A stretch of DNA of 64,000 bases from Halopenitus salinus. Its GTDB lineage: Archaea; Halobacteriota; Halobacteria; Halobacteriales; Haloferacaceae. Each line of letters starts with the position of its first letter. Positions within the stretch are counted from its first letter, which is position 1. Location: the NCBI RefSeq assembly GCF_042662125.1, contig NZ_JBHSXL010000002.1:263857-327856 (forward strand), read 5' to 3'. The position numbers were made by a program, and so were the translations under genes. The notes below the pieces were generated by a model that did no database searches, was not told where the DNA came from, and saw only the letters and a list, made by a program, of their open reading frames with translations. Positions 16,738 through 24,891 of the stretch are shown here, in pieces.

Positions 16738-16859
16738 GTCGATCGGGTCGGGGGAACTGAGGTCCGCGTGGAGGACTTGGCCGTCGCGAACGACGTACTT
16801 GGTTTGGCAGTATGGGAAAGCGGCACTTCGTCAACCGTCTCCGGGTCAAGCCCAAAGAC
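16738..16859 (-). pseudogene. C-terminal remnant of a gene cut by the tnpB element
   Basis: On the minus strand one frame reads LDPETVDEVPL and, after an apparent one-base shift near 16815, another reads PYCQTKYVVRDGQVLHADL and ends SSPDPIDE before a stop at 16738. Both look like haloarchaeal coding sequence and together resemble the tail of a small protein. The tnpB element at about 16860-18164 lies directly upstream, and the N-terminal stub at 18165-18211 on its far side may be the same gene. Confidence 0.35.
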
Positions 16860-18164
16860 TTGTCAGTGGACTCCCGCTCTATCCGCGCAAGGCGGAAGGC
16901 GTGTATTCACCATTCACGTTCAGCATCCCTGACTTCAGGGCCAGTTGACTGGTGGCCCATCCACCGCGAGACTTCTGCCCGCGATGGATATACTCGCAGT
17001 ATCGGTTTGCAATGTTCTTCGCCGCGTTGTAATCAGCGTTCACCTCATACCCACATGACTGGCACTCGAACTGCTTGTCGTCGCGATTATCTTCGTGGGT
17101 ACACCCACAATATGAGCACCGCTGGCTCGTGTACGCTGGGTTCACGGAATCGACGAACAACTCTGTGGATTCGACCCTGTACTCAACGAGTTCCACGAAC
17201 TTCGCGTAGGCCCACTGCTGGAACTTGCTGCCGTTCGCAATGTTCCCGCGGATGTGAGTGAGGTCCTCGAAAATAATCCCGTCTACATCCGCATCATCGG
17301 CTTCCTCGATGAGGTCGTTGGCTCGGTTGTGGAGCCAGTCTAATGACCACTCGCTGAACTGACTACCAATAGATTGAATCGTGAGGTGGGCCGACCGAGT
17401 ACCCGTCTGGTGTAGGCACCCCCGGCGTTGCTCGTATTGCTCGCGTTTGTGGGTGAGGAAGTCTGCACTGCCAATAAACTCGCCTGTGGAGGTGACGGCG
17501 AACGCGCCAGTCACGTTCAAGTCCACGCCGAGAACCACTCCGTTCTCGGGGAGATCATCACATGACTCGCTTTCTTGGCGTTCCGGTCCGTCACTCTCAT
17601 AATCGGGATTTTTCAGCGTAACGTGCAGGTAGAACGTGTCCTCGTTCTCGTCATATTGGAGCGTGGCACTTGACGTATTCCAGTTGTCACTCTCGTAGTA
17701 CCGTCCGAACGGCGTGTTCTCTCGCTGATTTTCAGGTGGGAGGACGTATTCGGCGGTGACTCTTCCGTTCGGTGTCGAGAGGGTGGCGTGGTCGTCGTTG
17801 AACGTCGCGGAGCGTTTGTCGTACACGATGCTCCACGAGTCGAACTTTGGTTGGCTGGTCTTCTCACCCTGCGTCAATTTCTCGACGCCGGCCCTGACGG
17901 CTGCGATAGCGCGACGAATACCTTTCTGAACGAGATTAGCGGTGAGCTCGGTTTCCTCCCGTAACCCGTCATACAGGGCCTCTTCGGCCCTGCTCTTGCT
18001 GGTGATACAGTCGTCGTCGTACCGCCAGGCCCACTCGCTCGTTCGGTTAGCACAGTGGAGGAATTGAGTCTTGGTCTGATGTAGATCGCCACGACGTTCT
18101 CTGGGTACGTCGAGTTTGATTCGCACCGTGCGTCGTAGCGTGTCGTCCATCTGTGATTCACCTT
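16860..18164 (-). mobile_element. IS200/IS605-type element, tnpB only
   Basis: Holds the tnpB gene 16879-18150 and no tnpA. Boundaries are estimated from the gene remnants on both sides (16738-16859 and 18165-18211). Confidence 0.45.
16879..18150 (-). CDS. tnpB: TnpB-family RNA-guided nuclease
   Basis: 423 residues. The N-terminal OrfB helix-turn-helix-type region is followed by RuvC-I (GVDLNVTGAFAV, near 208), RuvC-II with Glu (GIIFEDLTHIRGN, near 297), zinc ribbon CSYCGC...CQSCGYE and RuvC-III Asp (NADYNAAKNIA, near 380). All three acidic catalytic positions are present, so the protein could be active. TnpB cleaves DNA using an RNA made from the 3' end of its own element; that RNA would come from about 16840-17000. 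No partner TnpA. Confidence 0.85.
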   Translation of the reverse strand: MDDTLRRTVRIKLDVPRERRGDLHQTKTQFLHCANRTSEWAWRYDDDCITSKSRAEEALYDGLREETELTANLVQKGIRRAIAAVRAGVEKLTQGEKTSQPKFDSWSIVYDKRSATFNDDHATLSTPNGRVTAEYVLPPENQRENTPFGRYYESDNWNTSSATLQYDENEDTFYLHVTLKNPDYESDGPERQESESCDDLPENGVVLGVDLNVTGAFAVTSTGEFIGSADFLTHKREQYEQRRGCLHQTGTRSAHLTIQSIGSQFSEWSLDWLHNRANDLIEEADDADVDGIIFEDLTHIRGNIANGSKFQQWAYAKFVELVEYRVESTELFVDSVNPAYTSQRCSYCGCTHEDNRDDKQFECQSCGYEVNADYNAAKNIANRYCEYIHRGQKSRGGWATSQLALKSGMLNVNGEYTPSALRG

Positions 18165-18211
18165 TGTTGTCTCTCTTCGGGAATGGGGAATTGTTCAGCC
18201 AGGTGGGTCAT
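18165..18211 (-). pseudogene. N-terminal stub of a gene interrupted by the tnpB element
   Basis: An ATG at 18211 begins MTHLAEQFPIPEERQQ and runs into a stop at the edge of the tnpB element. The start lies downstream of an intact leader hairpin (18231-18262) of the family seen at many real genes, so this was probably an expressed gene before insertion. Confidence 0.45.
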
Positions 18212-18230
18212 TGGTCGCTCCCGGGGATCG

Positions 18231-18262
18231 CTCCCCCGCACCCCTTCTGGGGGGCAATAAAC
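18231..18262 (-). promoter_or_regulatory. Leader hairpin element (copy 7) before interrupted gene
   Basis: On the minus strand it reads TTTATTGCCCCCCAGAAGGG followed by GTGCGGGGGAGCG, the clearest example of the family consensus: T-rich tract, C arm, AGAA loop, GGGGTG, second G run. It now drives only a truncated frame. Confidence 0.6.
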
Positions 18263-18305
18263 AGCTTCTGGAACGAGACACCCGAATTCCGGCCTGCGAC
18301 GTCGA

Positions 18306-18494
18306 TCAGGACTTGATCTGTGTATCGGCGTCTCCGCTGTGTTGCGGTTGGGTGAGCAGACTCACGTCCTGCAGGAGAGCTCTCGCTGCCTCTATCCGCT
18401 CCTGATCTGCGTCGTCGAGCCCGGCCGTCTCGATGCGCTTGAGATTGGTGAGTGAGCAATGCAGTCGATATCCCGGTGTGTTGCGTGGGTCCAT
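18306..18494 (-). CDS. Small hypothetical protein with hairpin leader
   Basis: 62 residues, MDPRNTPGYRLHCSLTNLKRIE, mostly helical (DDADQERIEAARALLQDVSLL). Not a recognised family. The start lies 5 bases from the hairpin leader at 18500-18528, which supports it being real. It precedes the interrupted gene and the tnpB element on the same strand. Confidence 0.5.
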   Translation of the reverse strand: MDPRNTPGYRLHCSLTNLKRIETAGLDDADQERIEAARALLQDVSLLTQPQHSGDADTQIKS

Positions 18495-18499
18495 TTGAA

Positions 18500-18528
18500 G
18501 CGCCTCGCCGATTCACGGCGCAGAGAAA
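18500..18528 (-). promoter_or_regulatory. Leader hairpin element (copy 8)
   Basis: On the minus strand: TTTCTCT, GCGCCGTG arm and loop, AATCGGCG, AGGCGC. The arm pairs to form a GCGCC/GGCGC stem immediately before the start codon at 18494. Confidence 0.5.
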
Positions 18529-18568
18529 CCTCTCCGGCTGCGGGTAGCTGTGGAACTGAGTGCGTCTA

Positions 18569-18609
18569 TTAACCAACATTGAGAATCATATAGCCATTTT
18601 GTTGGTTAA
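18569..18609. repeat. Inverted repeat TTAACCAACA at gene end
   Basis: TTAACCAACA at 18569-18578 and TGTTGGTTAA at 18600-18609 are a perfect 10-base inverted pair around 21 bases, overlapping the stop codon of the zinc-ribbon gene. The same sequence, extended to 12 bases, occurs at 41731-41773. It could be a terminator hairpin, operator or recombination site. Confidence 0.5.
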
Positions 18610-19322
18610 GACGAACGGTGCGTCGATGGACTCGGCCCGTAGCGAGCCGAGCCACACACCCGGCACTCCCAGATCGGTTGGCCCGTCCACGCCGCATCCG
18701 GGACCGACTCGTGGGTCTTGAACCGATGGTCGGTCGCCTGTTCACAGGTTTGACAGTCGAGTTCCTGCGTCGTCGGTACCGACGACGCCTGGCGATCAGC
18801 CGCAGCTTCGCCAGTAGATTCGGTCAGTGCCATCGCTGGGACTATCCACACCGCGTCATCGGCGTCGTCGAGGACCGTTCCAAGACGCGACTCGTCGCGG
18901 ATGCCGTCCCCACGCTGGTCGTAGAGCCGCGTCGGGGCCTGCTCCTGCCGCTCCGACGCTTCCTGCCCGTGCCACCCAGTCCGGTCACGGGCGACGCTGA
19001 GAAGGCGCTCTCCCTCCGCTGACGACACCTGTACCGCGTCGGGGAGTGAGGGCCATTGCTCGGCCAGCTGGCGCGCCGGCGCCTCGTCGAGATCGTAGAT
19101 GAGCGTGTAGCCGTCGACGGCCGACTCCTCGTCGTTGGCGGAGAGGAGGTTCGCCGCGGCGCCGCCCTTCGCCACGGCGCCGTAGAACGTGGTTGACTCG
19201 ACGACCAGGTGGACGATGCCGAGGCACGTCGTTGACGCTGTCTCGTCCGTGCTGGTCGCGTCACTCCCGAGATGGTTGGTGAGACAGAACCGGCATTTCG
19301 TCTGGCCGTCTGGGACTGACAC
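18606..19322 (-). CDS. Zinc-ribbon protein, paralogue of 38342-39223, probably 5'-damaged
   Basis: The open frame from the GTG at 19322 gives 238 residues. Cysteine pairs occur at CRFC, CQTC and CRVC. It matches 38342-39223 along its whole length (shared VAKGGAAANLL, LIYDL, PIWECRVCGSARYGP). The similarity continues upstream of 19322 in the same frame (ELRPTGEAS, CRSCGV) to about 19490, where an in-frame TGA at 19491-19493 separates it from candidate starts at 19502 and 19514. So the gene either starts internally at the GTG, losing a zinc knuckle, or is a nonsense-mutated pseudogene. Function unknown. Confidence 0.6.
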   Translation of the reverse strand: MSVPDGQTKCRFCLTNHLGSDATSTDETASTTCLGIVHLVVESTTFYGAVAKGGAAANLLSANDEESAVDGYTLIYDLDEAPARQLAEQWPSLPDAVQVSSAEGERLLSVARDRTGWHGQEASERQEQAPTRLYDQRGDGIRDESRLGTVLDDADDAVWIVPAMALTESTGEAAADRQASSVPTTQELDCQTCEQATDHRFKTHESVPDAAWTGQPIWECRVCGSARYGPSPSTHRSS

Positions 19323-19638
19323 CCCACAGGACCGGCACTCGCCATCGGTTATCGTCGGCGCATCAGGGTAGCCACCAGAGCTCGTCGCGACGCGTTGCCG
19401 CCGGGGGGCACCCTTACACCCGTCGTCCAGCCTCGTGTCCGGAGTGTGGGACGCTTCGCCGGTCGGCCGCAGTTCTGCAAAGTCAGTATATCAGTTGTGC
19501 ATCGGTTGGCTCATAGTTTCCGTCGGTTTCGTATTTCAACGTCCGGACCATCTCGTTCGCAATATCCTCTTGATTATGCGAGACAGTACAAACATATATG
19601 GGAGTTCAGCGCCAACACTGTCGCAAGAGGTGCCACAC

Positions 19639-20190
19639 ATGTCCGAATCCTCGCGAGATGGGGTCCAGTCGTGGAGTGAGTCGATGAGCGCCCGTGACCG
19701 TATTCGAGCAGTCGCCGAGACGCTTCGCGAACCGCGGTCGGTCAACTGGATCAGCGAGCAGGCCGACGCCGCCTGGAGCACGACCAACGAGGAACTCCAG
19801 GATCTCGTCGACCAGGGACAGCTGCGTCGCGTCGAGGCTGGCGAGACCACGCGTTATCAGCCGAACTACACGCGCTTGCTCTTCGAGGAAATCCGGACGC
19901 TCATCGAGGAGAACACTCGCGAGGAGCTACGCAACGAACTGGCCGCGATTACCGAGGAGATTGAGGAGTGGCAGGCGACCTACGACGTCGAGACGTGGGA
20001 GGACCTCGAACAGTCGCTCGCCGACGGCGATCTCGCAAGTGCGGAGCTCCGGGACCGCCGCGACGTCATCGCGTTCTGGCGCGAGAACGAGGAGGATCGC
20101 CGCCTCATCAAGCACGCACTGGAACTCTACTCCGACGTCGAAGCCGCCCGCGAGCAGATGACCGACGTGGCTGACCGCGCCACAAACTAA
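19639..20190 (+). CDS. DUF7342-like helix-turn-helix protein
   Basis: 183 residues from MSESSRDGVQSWSESM; the start is fixed by an AAGAGGTG ribosome-binding site 6 bases upstream. An N-terminal winged helix (RIRAVAETLREPRSVNWISEQA...TTNEELQDLVDQGQLRRVE) and a helical C-terminal half (EEWQATYDVETWEDLEQSL...RRDVIAFWRENEEDRR). The same architecture is seen in 21506-22018, so the two are paralogues; I recall the family as DUF7342. Likely a DNA-binding regulator or antitoxin-type protein. Convergent with the SWIM operon. Confidence 0.7.
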   Translation: MSESSRDGVQSWSESMSARDRIRAVAETLREPRSVNWISEQADAAWSTTNEELQDLVDQGQLRRVEAGETTRYQPNYTRLLFEEIRTLIEENTREELRNELAAITEEIEEWQATYDVETWEDLEQSLADGDLASAELRDRRDVIAFWRENEEDRRLIKHALELYSDVEAAREQMTDVADRATN

Positions 20191-20232
20191 TTCTCGTGAT
20201 CTTCGAACTTGCGGGCGTCATCGAGGGCGACA

Positions 20233-21054
20233 CTATTCGTCGGACTGCTCGCCCAGCTTCTCTCGAAGCTCGACTGCTGCCTTCTCGAAGTGTTCCGAGA
20301 GGAAGGGCGTTCCCGACGTCACCCGCCCCTCAAGGAACGCAACGGCGTCAGTGACCGCATCAGCGTCGCGTTCCGCGGTCGCAACACAGTCGACATACCC
20401 GTCGAGTGCCCGATTGAACGCACGCAAGAAGTGGTCGTAGGCGCCGTCGACGCGCTCCATATTGTCGTCGAGCGACTCGACGAGTGCCCGGTAGACGGTC
20501 GCCGCCGACGCGTACCGCTCCTGCTCGCGGTACTCATTTGCGAGATCGAACCACTGCGTGAAGTCGATAGGCTCGAAGACGACGTGGTACTCGGGGTTTG
20601 TCTCTTCGAACCGCCGGTCGATCGAGGCGCGAAGCTCGTCAACCGACTGCCTCGTCGGCTCGCCGACTCGGGCGAGAAACTGGGCGCGGAGATCCGCATC
20701 GGTCGCGAGTGCGTCACGCAGGAACGCGCGGAGTTCGTCGGCGTCGGCGCCGTCAAGTGCGGCGTCGAGTTGCTCACCTACGTCTGGCGGTGGGTCGTCA
20801 ACACACCGAAGCAACACGGCGACGACGTGCTTGCACGCTCCCAGCCCGTTGTACGGACAATCGCACCACGGGGCAAACCCGTCAGTGGCGAGGTCAACAC
20901 GAACATCGTACTGACGGCTGCCACTCACGACGGCGGTTACGGTGGTATCGACGCGGTGTATTTCGTGGATACGGCTCTCAGTAAGATATCGTTCGCCGCG
21001 TTCGAAGACTGCGTCCGTGCAGATGTCTCGAACCGCGTCCTCGGTTACGTCCAT
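20233..21054 (-). CDS. SWIM zinc-finger protein
   Basis: 273 residues, MDVTEDAVRDICTDAVFERGERYL. The SWIM zinc finger is clear near residues 63-78: CDC, then CKHVVA (CxCx(n)CxH). The C-terminal two thirds is helical and TPR-like. SWIM domains bind DNA or proteins and often accompany SWI/SNF helicases; none is next to it here. Third gene of an operon with 21506-22018 and 21057-21509 (2-base gap). Confidence 0.8.
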   Translation of the reverse strand: MDVTEDAVRDICTDAVFERGERYLTESRIHEIHRVDTTVTAVVSGSRQYDVRVDLATDGFAPWCDCPYNGLGACKHVVAVLLRCVDDPPPDVGEQLDAALDGADADELRAFLRDALATDADLRAQFLARVGEPTRQSVDELRASIDRRFEETNPEYHVVFEPIDFTQWFDLANEYREQERYASAATVYRALVESLDDNMERVDGAYDHFLRAFNRALDGYVDCVATAERDADAVTDAVAFLEGRVTSGTPFLSEHFEKAAVELREKLGEQSDE

Positions 21055-21056
21055 CC

Positions 21057-21509
21057 TTACGGTGGGTTTGACGCACTATTCAGCCGATCCAGTGCATCAT
21101 TCTCGTACGCTGCCCGCCACATCGTATGGACGGCACGCGTCACGAGTGACACCTCGGTCACGTCGATACAGGACGGTTCGGCGTCCGTCGTCGCGGCCTC
21201 AGGCGGCCGGTGGAAATGAATCTCGGGGGAGTGTGTGTTCGGGTGGCGATCGAAGCGCCAGTTGACGTCGTCGCTATCGACGTAGTGGAATGAATACATC
21301 CCCAGTTCGCTCCACTGGATATCGAGCCGAGCGCTCTCGGCGTCTCCCAACCCATCGCTGAGACTGATCTGCAGTTCCGTGGGGGCGACGACGTCATCGT
21401 ACCCCGCTGCATCGACGAGCGGCTCGAGGTCGAGCCAGAGATCACGAATCCGCTGGAGGGCCGTCAGATAGATCGGTCCGAACTCGCCGGCCCGGTCGTC
21501 GTCGCTCAT
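21057..21509 (-). CDS. TumE-like (toxin-type) small protein
   Basis: 150 residues from MSDDDRAGEFGPIYLTALQR; its ATG overlaps the stop of the upstream HTH gene (ATGA). A central strand-rich part, WRFDRHPNTHSPEIHFHRP, contains the His/Asp-rich pattern I associate with TumE (DUF6516) toxins of archaeal toxin-antitoxin pairs, where the partner is an HTH antitoxin. The pairing with the HTH gene directly upstream fits. The assignment is inference from motif and context. Confidence 0.55.
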   Translation of the reverse strand: MSDDDRAGEFGPIYLTALQRIRDLWLDLEPLVDAAGYDDVVAPTELQISLSDGLGDAESARLDIQWSELGMYSFHYVDSDDVNWRFDRHPNTHSPEIHFHRPPEAATTDAEPSCIDVTEVSLVTRAVHTMWRAAYENDALDRLNSASNPP

Positions 21510-22018
21510 ACGGCGAGTTGGTGGCTGGCCTCGTCGTAGGCGAGTGCGGCTTGCGCGACGGCAAGATTCTGCCGCGTCGTGCGCCACGCCGTGAGGTCGT
21601 CCCAGCCCTCCGTCTCGCCGGCGTCGAGTTGCTGGGCGAGTTCTTCCGGCGATACCACGTCGTAGCGGTCCTCGTAGCGGCGGATTTCGGTCTTCATCTC
21701 CTTGATGCTGTCGAGCAACTCCGGCCGATCGACTTCCTCACGCAGCTCACGGATCCGGGACATCAACACCCGGTCGCTGTTGCGCTTGTACAGCGTTGCT
21801 TGCCCGTCCTGTTCCGTCTCGGCGAACCCGGTGTTCACGAGCGTTTTGCAGTGGCGGCGCGCCGTCGGCTCGCTCACGAGGGCGCGATCGGCGATCTCGG
21901 CGGCCGACTGCCCGTCGTGGGTCTGTTCGACGATTTCGTACACTCGCTCGAACGGCGTCGTCTCCTCTTTCCAGTCCGCTTTGACCCGCTCGTTGACGTC
22001 GTCCCACGTCTCGGTCAT
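21506..22018 (-). CDS. DUF7342-like helix-turn-helix protein, possible antitoxin
   Basis: 170 residues from MTETWDDVNERVKADWKEET. An N-terminal winged helix (GQSAAEIADRALVSEPTARRHCKTLVNTGFAE) is followed by a coiled-coil-like and helical C-terminal part. Paralogue of 19639-20190. A short leader with an AATTATTTG TATA-like box lies near 22045. It heads the operon with the TumE-like and SWIM genes, consistent with an autoregulating antitoxin. Confidence 0.7.
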   Translation of the reverse strand: MTETWDDVNERVKADWKEETTPFERVYEIVEQTHDGQSAAEIADRALVSEPTARRHCKTLVNTGFAETEQDGQATLYKRNSDRVLMSRIRELREEVDRPELLDSIKEMKTEIRRYEDRYDVVSPEELAQQLDAGETEGWDDLTAWRTTRQNLAVAQAALAYDEASHQLAV

Positions 22019-22095
22019 ACTGGGTGCTACGCAGTCGAGAGACAAATAATTTCCTGAGAAAATTATCTGATAGTAGTAGTCGTGCAGGTGCGGTG

Positions 22096-22484
22096 TCAGG
22101 CTACCTGCTCCGCTACCGTCTCGTAATGTGCCCGGACAGTCGTTGGCGTGACGTTCCCGGCTTCGGCGACAGCACGCTGCGTCACCCACTGCCCCTGTTC
22201 CTGCCCCGCTTTGTAGAGACAGGCGGCGGGATGGACGCCGCTCGTCACGTCGACGTCCCCAGCCGCCTCGGCAAGTGCTCGCGCTCGACGTCGAATCCGC
22301 TCCGGACAGTCGAGGTCGGATGCCAGCCGCGGAATATACATCGTCGGCGTCGAGGGTTTGGCCGGAAGTCCCAGTTCCTCGTTGAGTGTCTTGTAGGCGT
22401 TCGTGACACGCGATTCCCCGACCTTTGCGACCCCCACGATGTCGTCGAGGAGCTGCGACCGGCCGTTACAGCGGTAGCGAGTCG
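22096..22484 (-). pseudogene. tfb: C-terminal part of tfb gene split by IS
   Basis: Minus-strand reading from about 22484 gives CNGRSQLLDDIVGVAKVGE and then SRVTNAYKTLNEELGLPAKP..., the end of cyclin repeat 1 and all of repeat 2 of archaeal TFIIB. It ends at 22096. The N-terminal half is at 23903-24454, with a tnpB element inserted between. Aligning to the intact tfb at 53058-53987 puts the junction just after the GTCR / GACR motif. Confidence 0.8.
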
Positions 22485-23902
22485 AAAGCCCACCTCTTCA
22501 GGGGTGGGATGGAGTCGACAACTGACGAGCAAACCCCGGGTGTCGGCCGACCCGATATTCTTACGTTTTAACACTTTCCAGACTTATATTACAATTGTAA
22601 CCGTGGTCGCGACGGCCGTCACCACGACGTTCCACAACCCATCTCGCGAGCGCCGTAGGGAGTGGCAACGCGCCACCCACCAGTACCGCGATACCAAGCA
22701 GTTCTGCATCGACGGGTGGGAGAACGGCGAGTTTGGGATGGCCGTGACCACGGCCAACATCGACAACCCGCTCTACTCGGCCATCCAGAATCAGGCCATC
22801 CGCGAAGCCAAGTCCGACTACAAGAAGGACGGCATCGTGGAATACCACGCCAGCCAGCCGTTCGCGGTCAACAACCAAAACTGGGAGATTGACCGCACCG
22901 AGAACGGATCCGTCGTCGTCGGCTTCCCCTGTATTTCCGGCTGGTGGTACACCCCCATCGACGTGTACGACGGCATAGCCGACGACGTACACCGGCTCAT
23001 AGCCGGTGACGCCGACAAGTCCCGGTTGCAGGTGTACCGCCGGGGAGATGACTGGTTCTGTACGTTCACCGTCGAGTACGACGCCGAGACGGGGGAGGAG
23101 ACGGCAATCGGCGTGGACATCGGCCACAACCACCTGCTGGCGGCAGACGCCGAGACGGGCGAGTCGATGCTGGTGTCCGGTCGTGAGGCAAAATACGTCC
23201 GGCGCAAATATCGTTCCCTGCGCGAGTCGCTTCAGCAGGCGGGTGCGCTTCGCGCACGCAACCGCGTGGGTAACAAAGAGCAGTGCCGGATTCGTGACCT
23301 CAACCACAACGCCTCCCGTCGCCTCATCGACTGGTCACAACAGTTCGAGAGTCCCGTACTGAAAATCGAGGACTTGGACGGTATCAGAGAAGGTAGTGAC
23401 TGGCGCGGCGTCCACTCGTGGCACTTCCGCCAGTTGCAGGAGTTCATCGTCTACAAGGCAGAGCAGGCCGGGATTCGCGTCGAGAAAGTTGACCCGTTCG
23501 AGACGAGTCAACGCTGTTCGGCCTGCGGTGCCGAAGGCTCGCGTGACGTTGACCACTTCGTGTGCTCTGAGTGTGATCGTGGCCGCCACGCCGACCTGAA
23601 CGCCGCTGAGAACATCCGTCAACGGGAGGGTGAACCATGCACGGCCTAACAGTTCGGCTGAGGCGAACCGTGCGGCCTCGTGGACTGAATACTCCACCGG
23701 CTGCTTCGCAGCCGCCCGGCGTGACCGGGGAGGAAGGCCGCTTTGACCCGGCTGTACGCGCTGGAAAGCACGTCCGAGGTGGTAACCGGACGGCGACCGC
23801 TGACGCGGGACGCGAAAGCGTACCTCGCCGCCGAGGAAACGCGCAACCTGAATATCCCCTTCGGGGAATCCTAGCCCTTTAGAGGTGGGAGGAGGTCAAA
23901 TC
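22485..23902 (+). mobile_element. IS200/IS605-type element, tnpB only, inserted in tfb
   Basis: The ends are set by where the tfb reading breaks off on each side. The left end has a hairpin (CCCACCTC-TTCA-GGGGTGGG, about 22489-22508). The right end has the GGGAATCCTAGCCCTTTAGA...GGAGG hairpin-type tail typical of haloarchaeal tnpB elements (about 23865-23900). It carries tnpB on the plus strand, opposite to tfb, and no tnpA. Confidence 0.75.
22603..23649 (+). CDS. tnpB: TnpB-family RNA-guided nuclease
   Basis: 348 residues from a GTG at 22603 (VVATAVTTTFHNPSRERRREW); no ATG start fits, and the upstream open frame belongs to antisense of other genes. RuvC-I AIGVDIGHNHLL (near 168), RuvC-II KIEDLDGIREG with Glu (near 255), zinc ribbon CSACGAEG...CSECDRG, RuvC-III HADLNAAENI. 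All catalytic residues are present. The guide RNA would come from the 3' end and the right end, about 23600-23900. Confidence 0.82.
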   Translation: MVATAVTTTFHNPSRERRREWQRATHQYRDTKQFCIDGWENGEFGMAVTTANIDNPLYSAIQNQAIREAKSDYKKDGIVEYHASQPFAVNNQNWEIDRTENGSVVVGFPCISGWWYTPIDVYDGIADDVHRLIAGDADKSRLQVYRRGDDWFCTFTVEYDAETGEETAIGVDIGHNHLLAADAETGESMLVSGREAKYVRRKYRSLRESLQQAGALRARNRVGNKEQCRIRDLNHNASRRLIDWSQQFESPVLKIEDLDGIREGSDWRGVHSWHFRQLQEFIVYKAEQAGIRVEKVDPFETSQRCSACGAEGSRDVDHFVCSECDRGRHADLNAAENIRQREGEPCTA

Positions 23903-24454
23903 GGCAGGTTCCGTAGATGCTCGCTGCACCGATAGACTCGATGGATCTGCCACGGAGCAGATCCTCGTTCTGAGCACTCCGGTAGAGCTGGCAGGCCTGG
24001 TCGCGAAGCGTGTCGGAGAGGTCGAGTGCGCTCGCGAGACGTCGCACCTCGCCGAGTCCGTGGGCGAGGTTCTGTTCGGCCTTCGACCGCCACCGGCCAC
24101 GGGTCTGTTCACGTCGCATCCGGGCCAGCCGCCGGCGCTTCTGTGCGGAGAGCTCGTTCCCGTTTGCGTCGGTTCCACGCCCGATCTCGGTCGAGAGCCC
24201 TCGGTCGAGAGCCCTCGGTCGTGACGGGCTGCTGTCAGCGGAGCGCCCGTCCGTTCCCGCTCGTCCTCATCGTACGCCCGCCACTCCGGCCCGTGATCGA
24301 GCCGTTGCTCTTCGATGACGAGGCCACAGTCCTCGCAGACGGTTTCTTTGACGTTCGTGGTGACGTGACCGTCGCACTCGGGGCACTGGTTCCCGCTTGA
24401 CTCCGTTTGGATGTCTTCGTCGAAGCCAGTCTCGTAGATGTCTCTCGTTGCCAT
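23903..24454 (-). pseudogene. tfb: N-terminal part of tfb gene, split by IS and frameshifted
   Basis: From the ATG at 24454: MATRDIYETGFDEDIQ, TFIIB zinc ribbon CPEC...CEDCG, then B-finger region up to HDRGLSTE. A tandem duplication of 14 bases (24187-24200 and 24201-24214, TCGGTCGAGAGCCC) shifts the frame. The continuation (RREQTRGRWRSKAEQNLAHG...) is in another frame up to GRSIESIGAASIYGTCR. The gene is therefore inactivated twice, by the duplication and by the tnpB element. Confidence 0.82.
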
Positions 24455-24489
24455 TGTTCTCACCGATTTCAGGAACTCACCAGTACGGC

Positions 24490-24519
24490 GAACCCCTCAC
24501 CCATTGGGGGGAAAATAGA
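24490..24519 (-). promoter_or_regulatory. Leader hairpin element (copy 9) before broken tfb
   Basis: On the minus strand: TCTATTTT, CCCCCC arm, AAT loop, GGGTG, AGGGG. It is the same family as the leader of the intact tfb (54024-54055), so the two tfb genes share this control. Confidence 0.55.
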
Positions 24520-24891
24520 CGCTACGGGTACGAACCGCGGTTCAACTTGATTGATACTCAGGCGATAGTGCTTGACTCACTCTTGTGTCCCCGTCTCCAA
24601 CGTAGTGCAATCTACCTGAACCCGTTCCAAGCGCTCACGGGCCAGTTCATTTCAGGACACCGACGGCAGCCGCTGTTCGTCGTTAGAGTGAACGGCCGCC
24701 GGCTGACCCACCGAGAGCATAAGGCGCTGCTCGCCGGCGTTGAGGCCGTAGCCGGGTCGTTTGCCGATCACGAAACCCTACCGGCCACCATATCGAAGTA
24801 CTACCATGGTGACATCCGCGAAATCCGTGTCGACATCGCGACTGCGACGCCGCTGCCCCGAGGATGTAGGCCGGTTTAACGAGAAATAGCC
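24520..24891. other. Region without recognised gene
   Basis: An open plus-strand frame runs through 24540-24879 (FNLIDTQAIVLDSLLCPRLQ... EIRVDIATATPLPRGCRPV) but has no supported start and overlaps the tfb leader upstream. It may be the remnant of a gene; nothing in it is recognised. The defence-type operon ends at 24892 on the other strand. Confidence 0.3.

Noticed and set aside
6470..19545. Shared AAATACGAAACC at about 6481 and 19520 as a solitary IS end
   Set aside because: Only about 13 bases match and no other element feature is present at 19520, so chance cannot be excluded.
19435..19638. N-terminal extension of the HTH gene to 19435
   Set aside because: The extension is not protein-like, overlaps the zinc-ribbon gene in antisense, and a good ribosome-binding site precedes 19639.
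20209..21219. 336-codon plus-strand open frame over the SWIM gene
   Set aside because: Antisense of a clear SWIM protein and its operon partner.
22024..22602. N-terminal extension of the third tnpB to 22024
   Set aside because: It reads through the antisense of the tfb fragment; TnpB similarity begins at about 22603.
24397..24879. 160-codon plus frame as a gene
   Set aside because: It starts inside the tfb 5' region, has no ribosome-binding site and no recognisable domain; kept only as a possible remnant.
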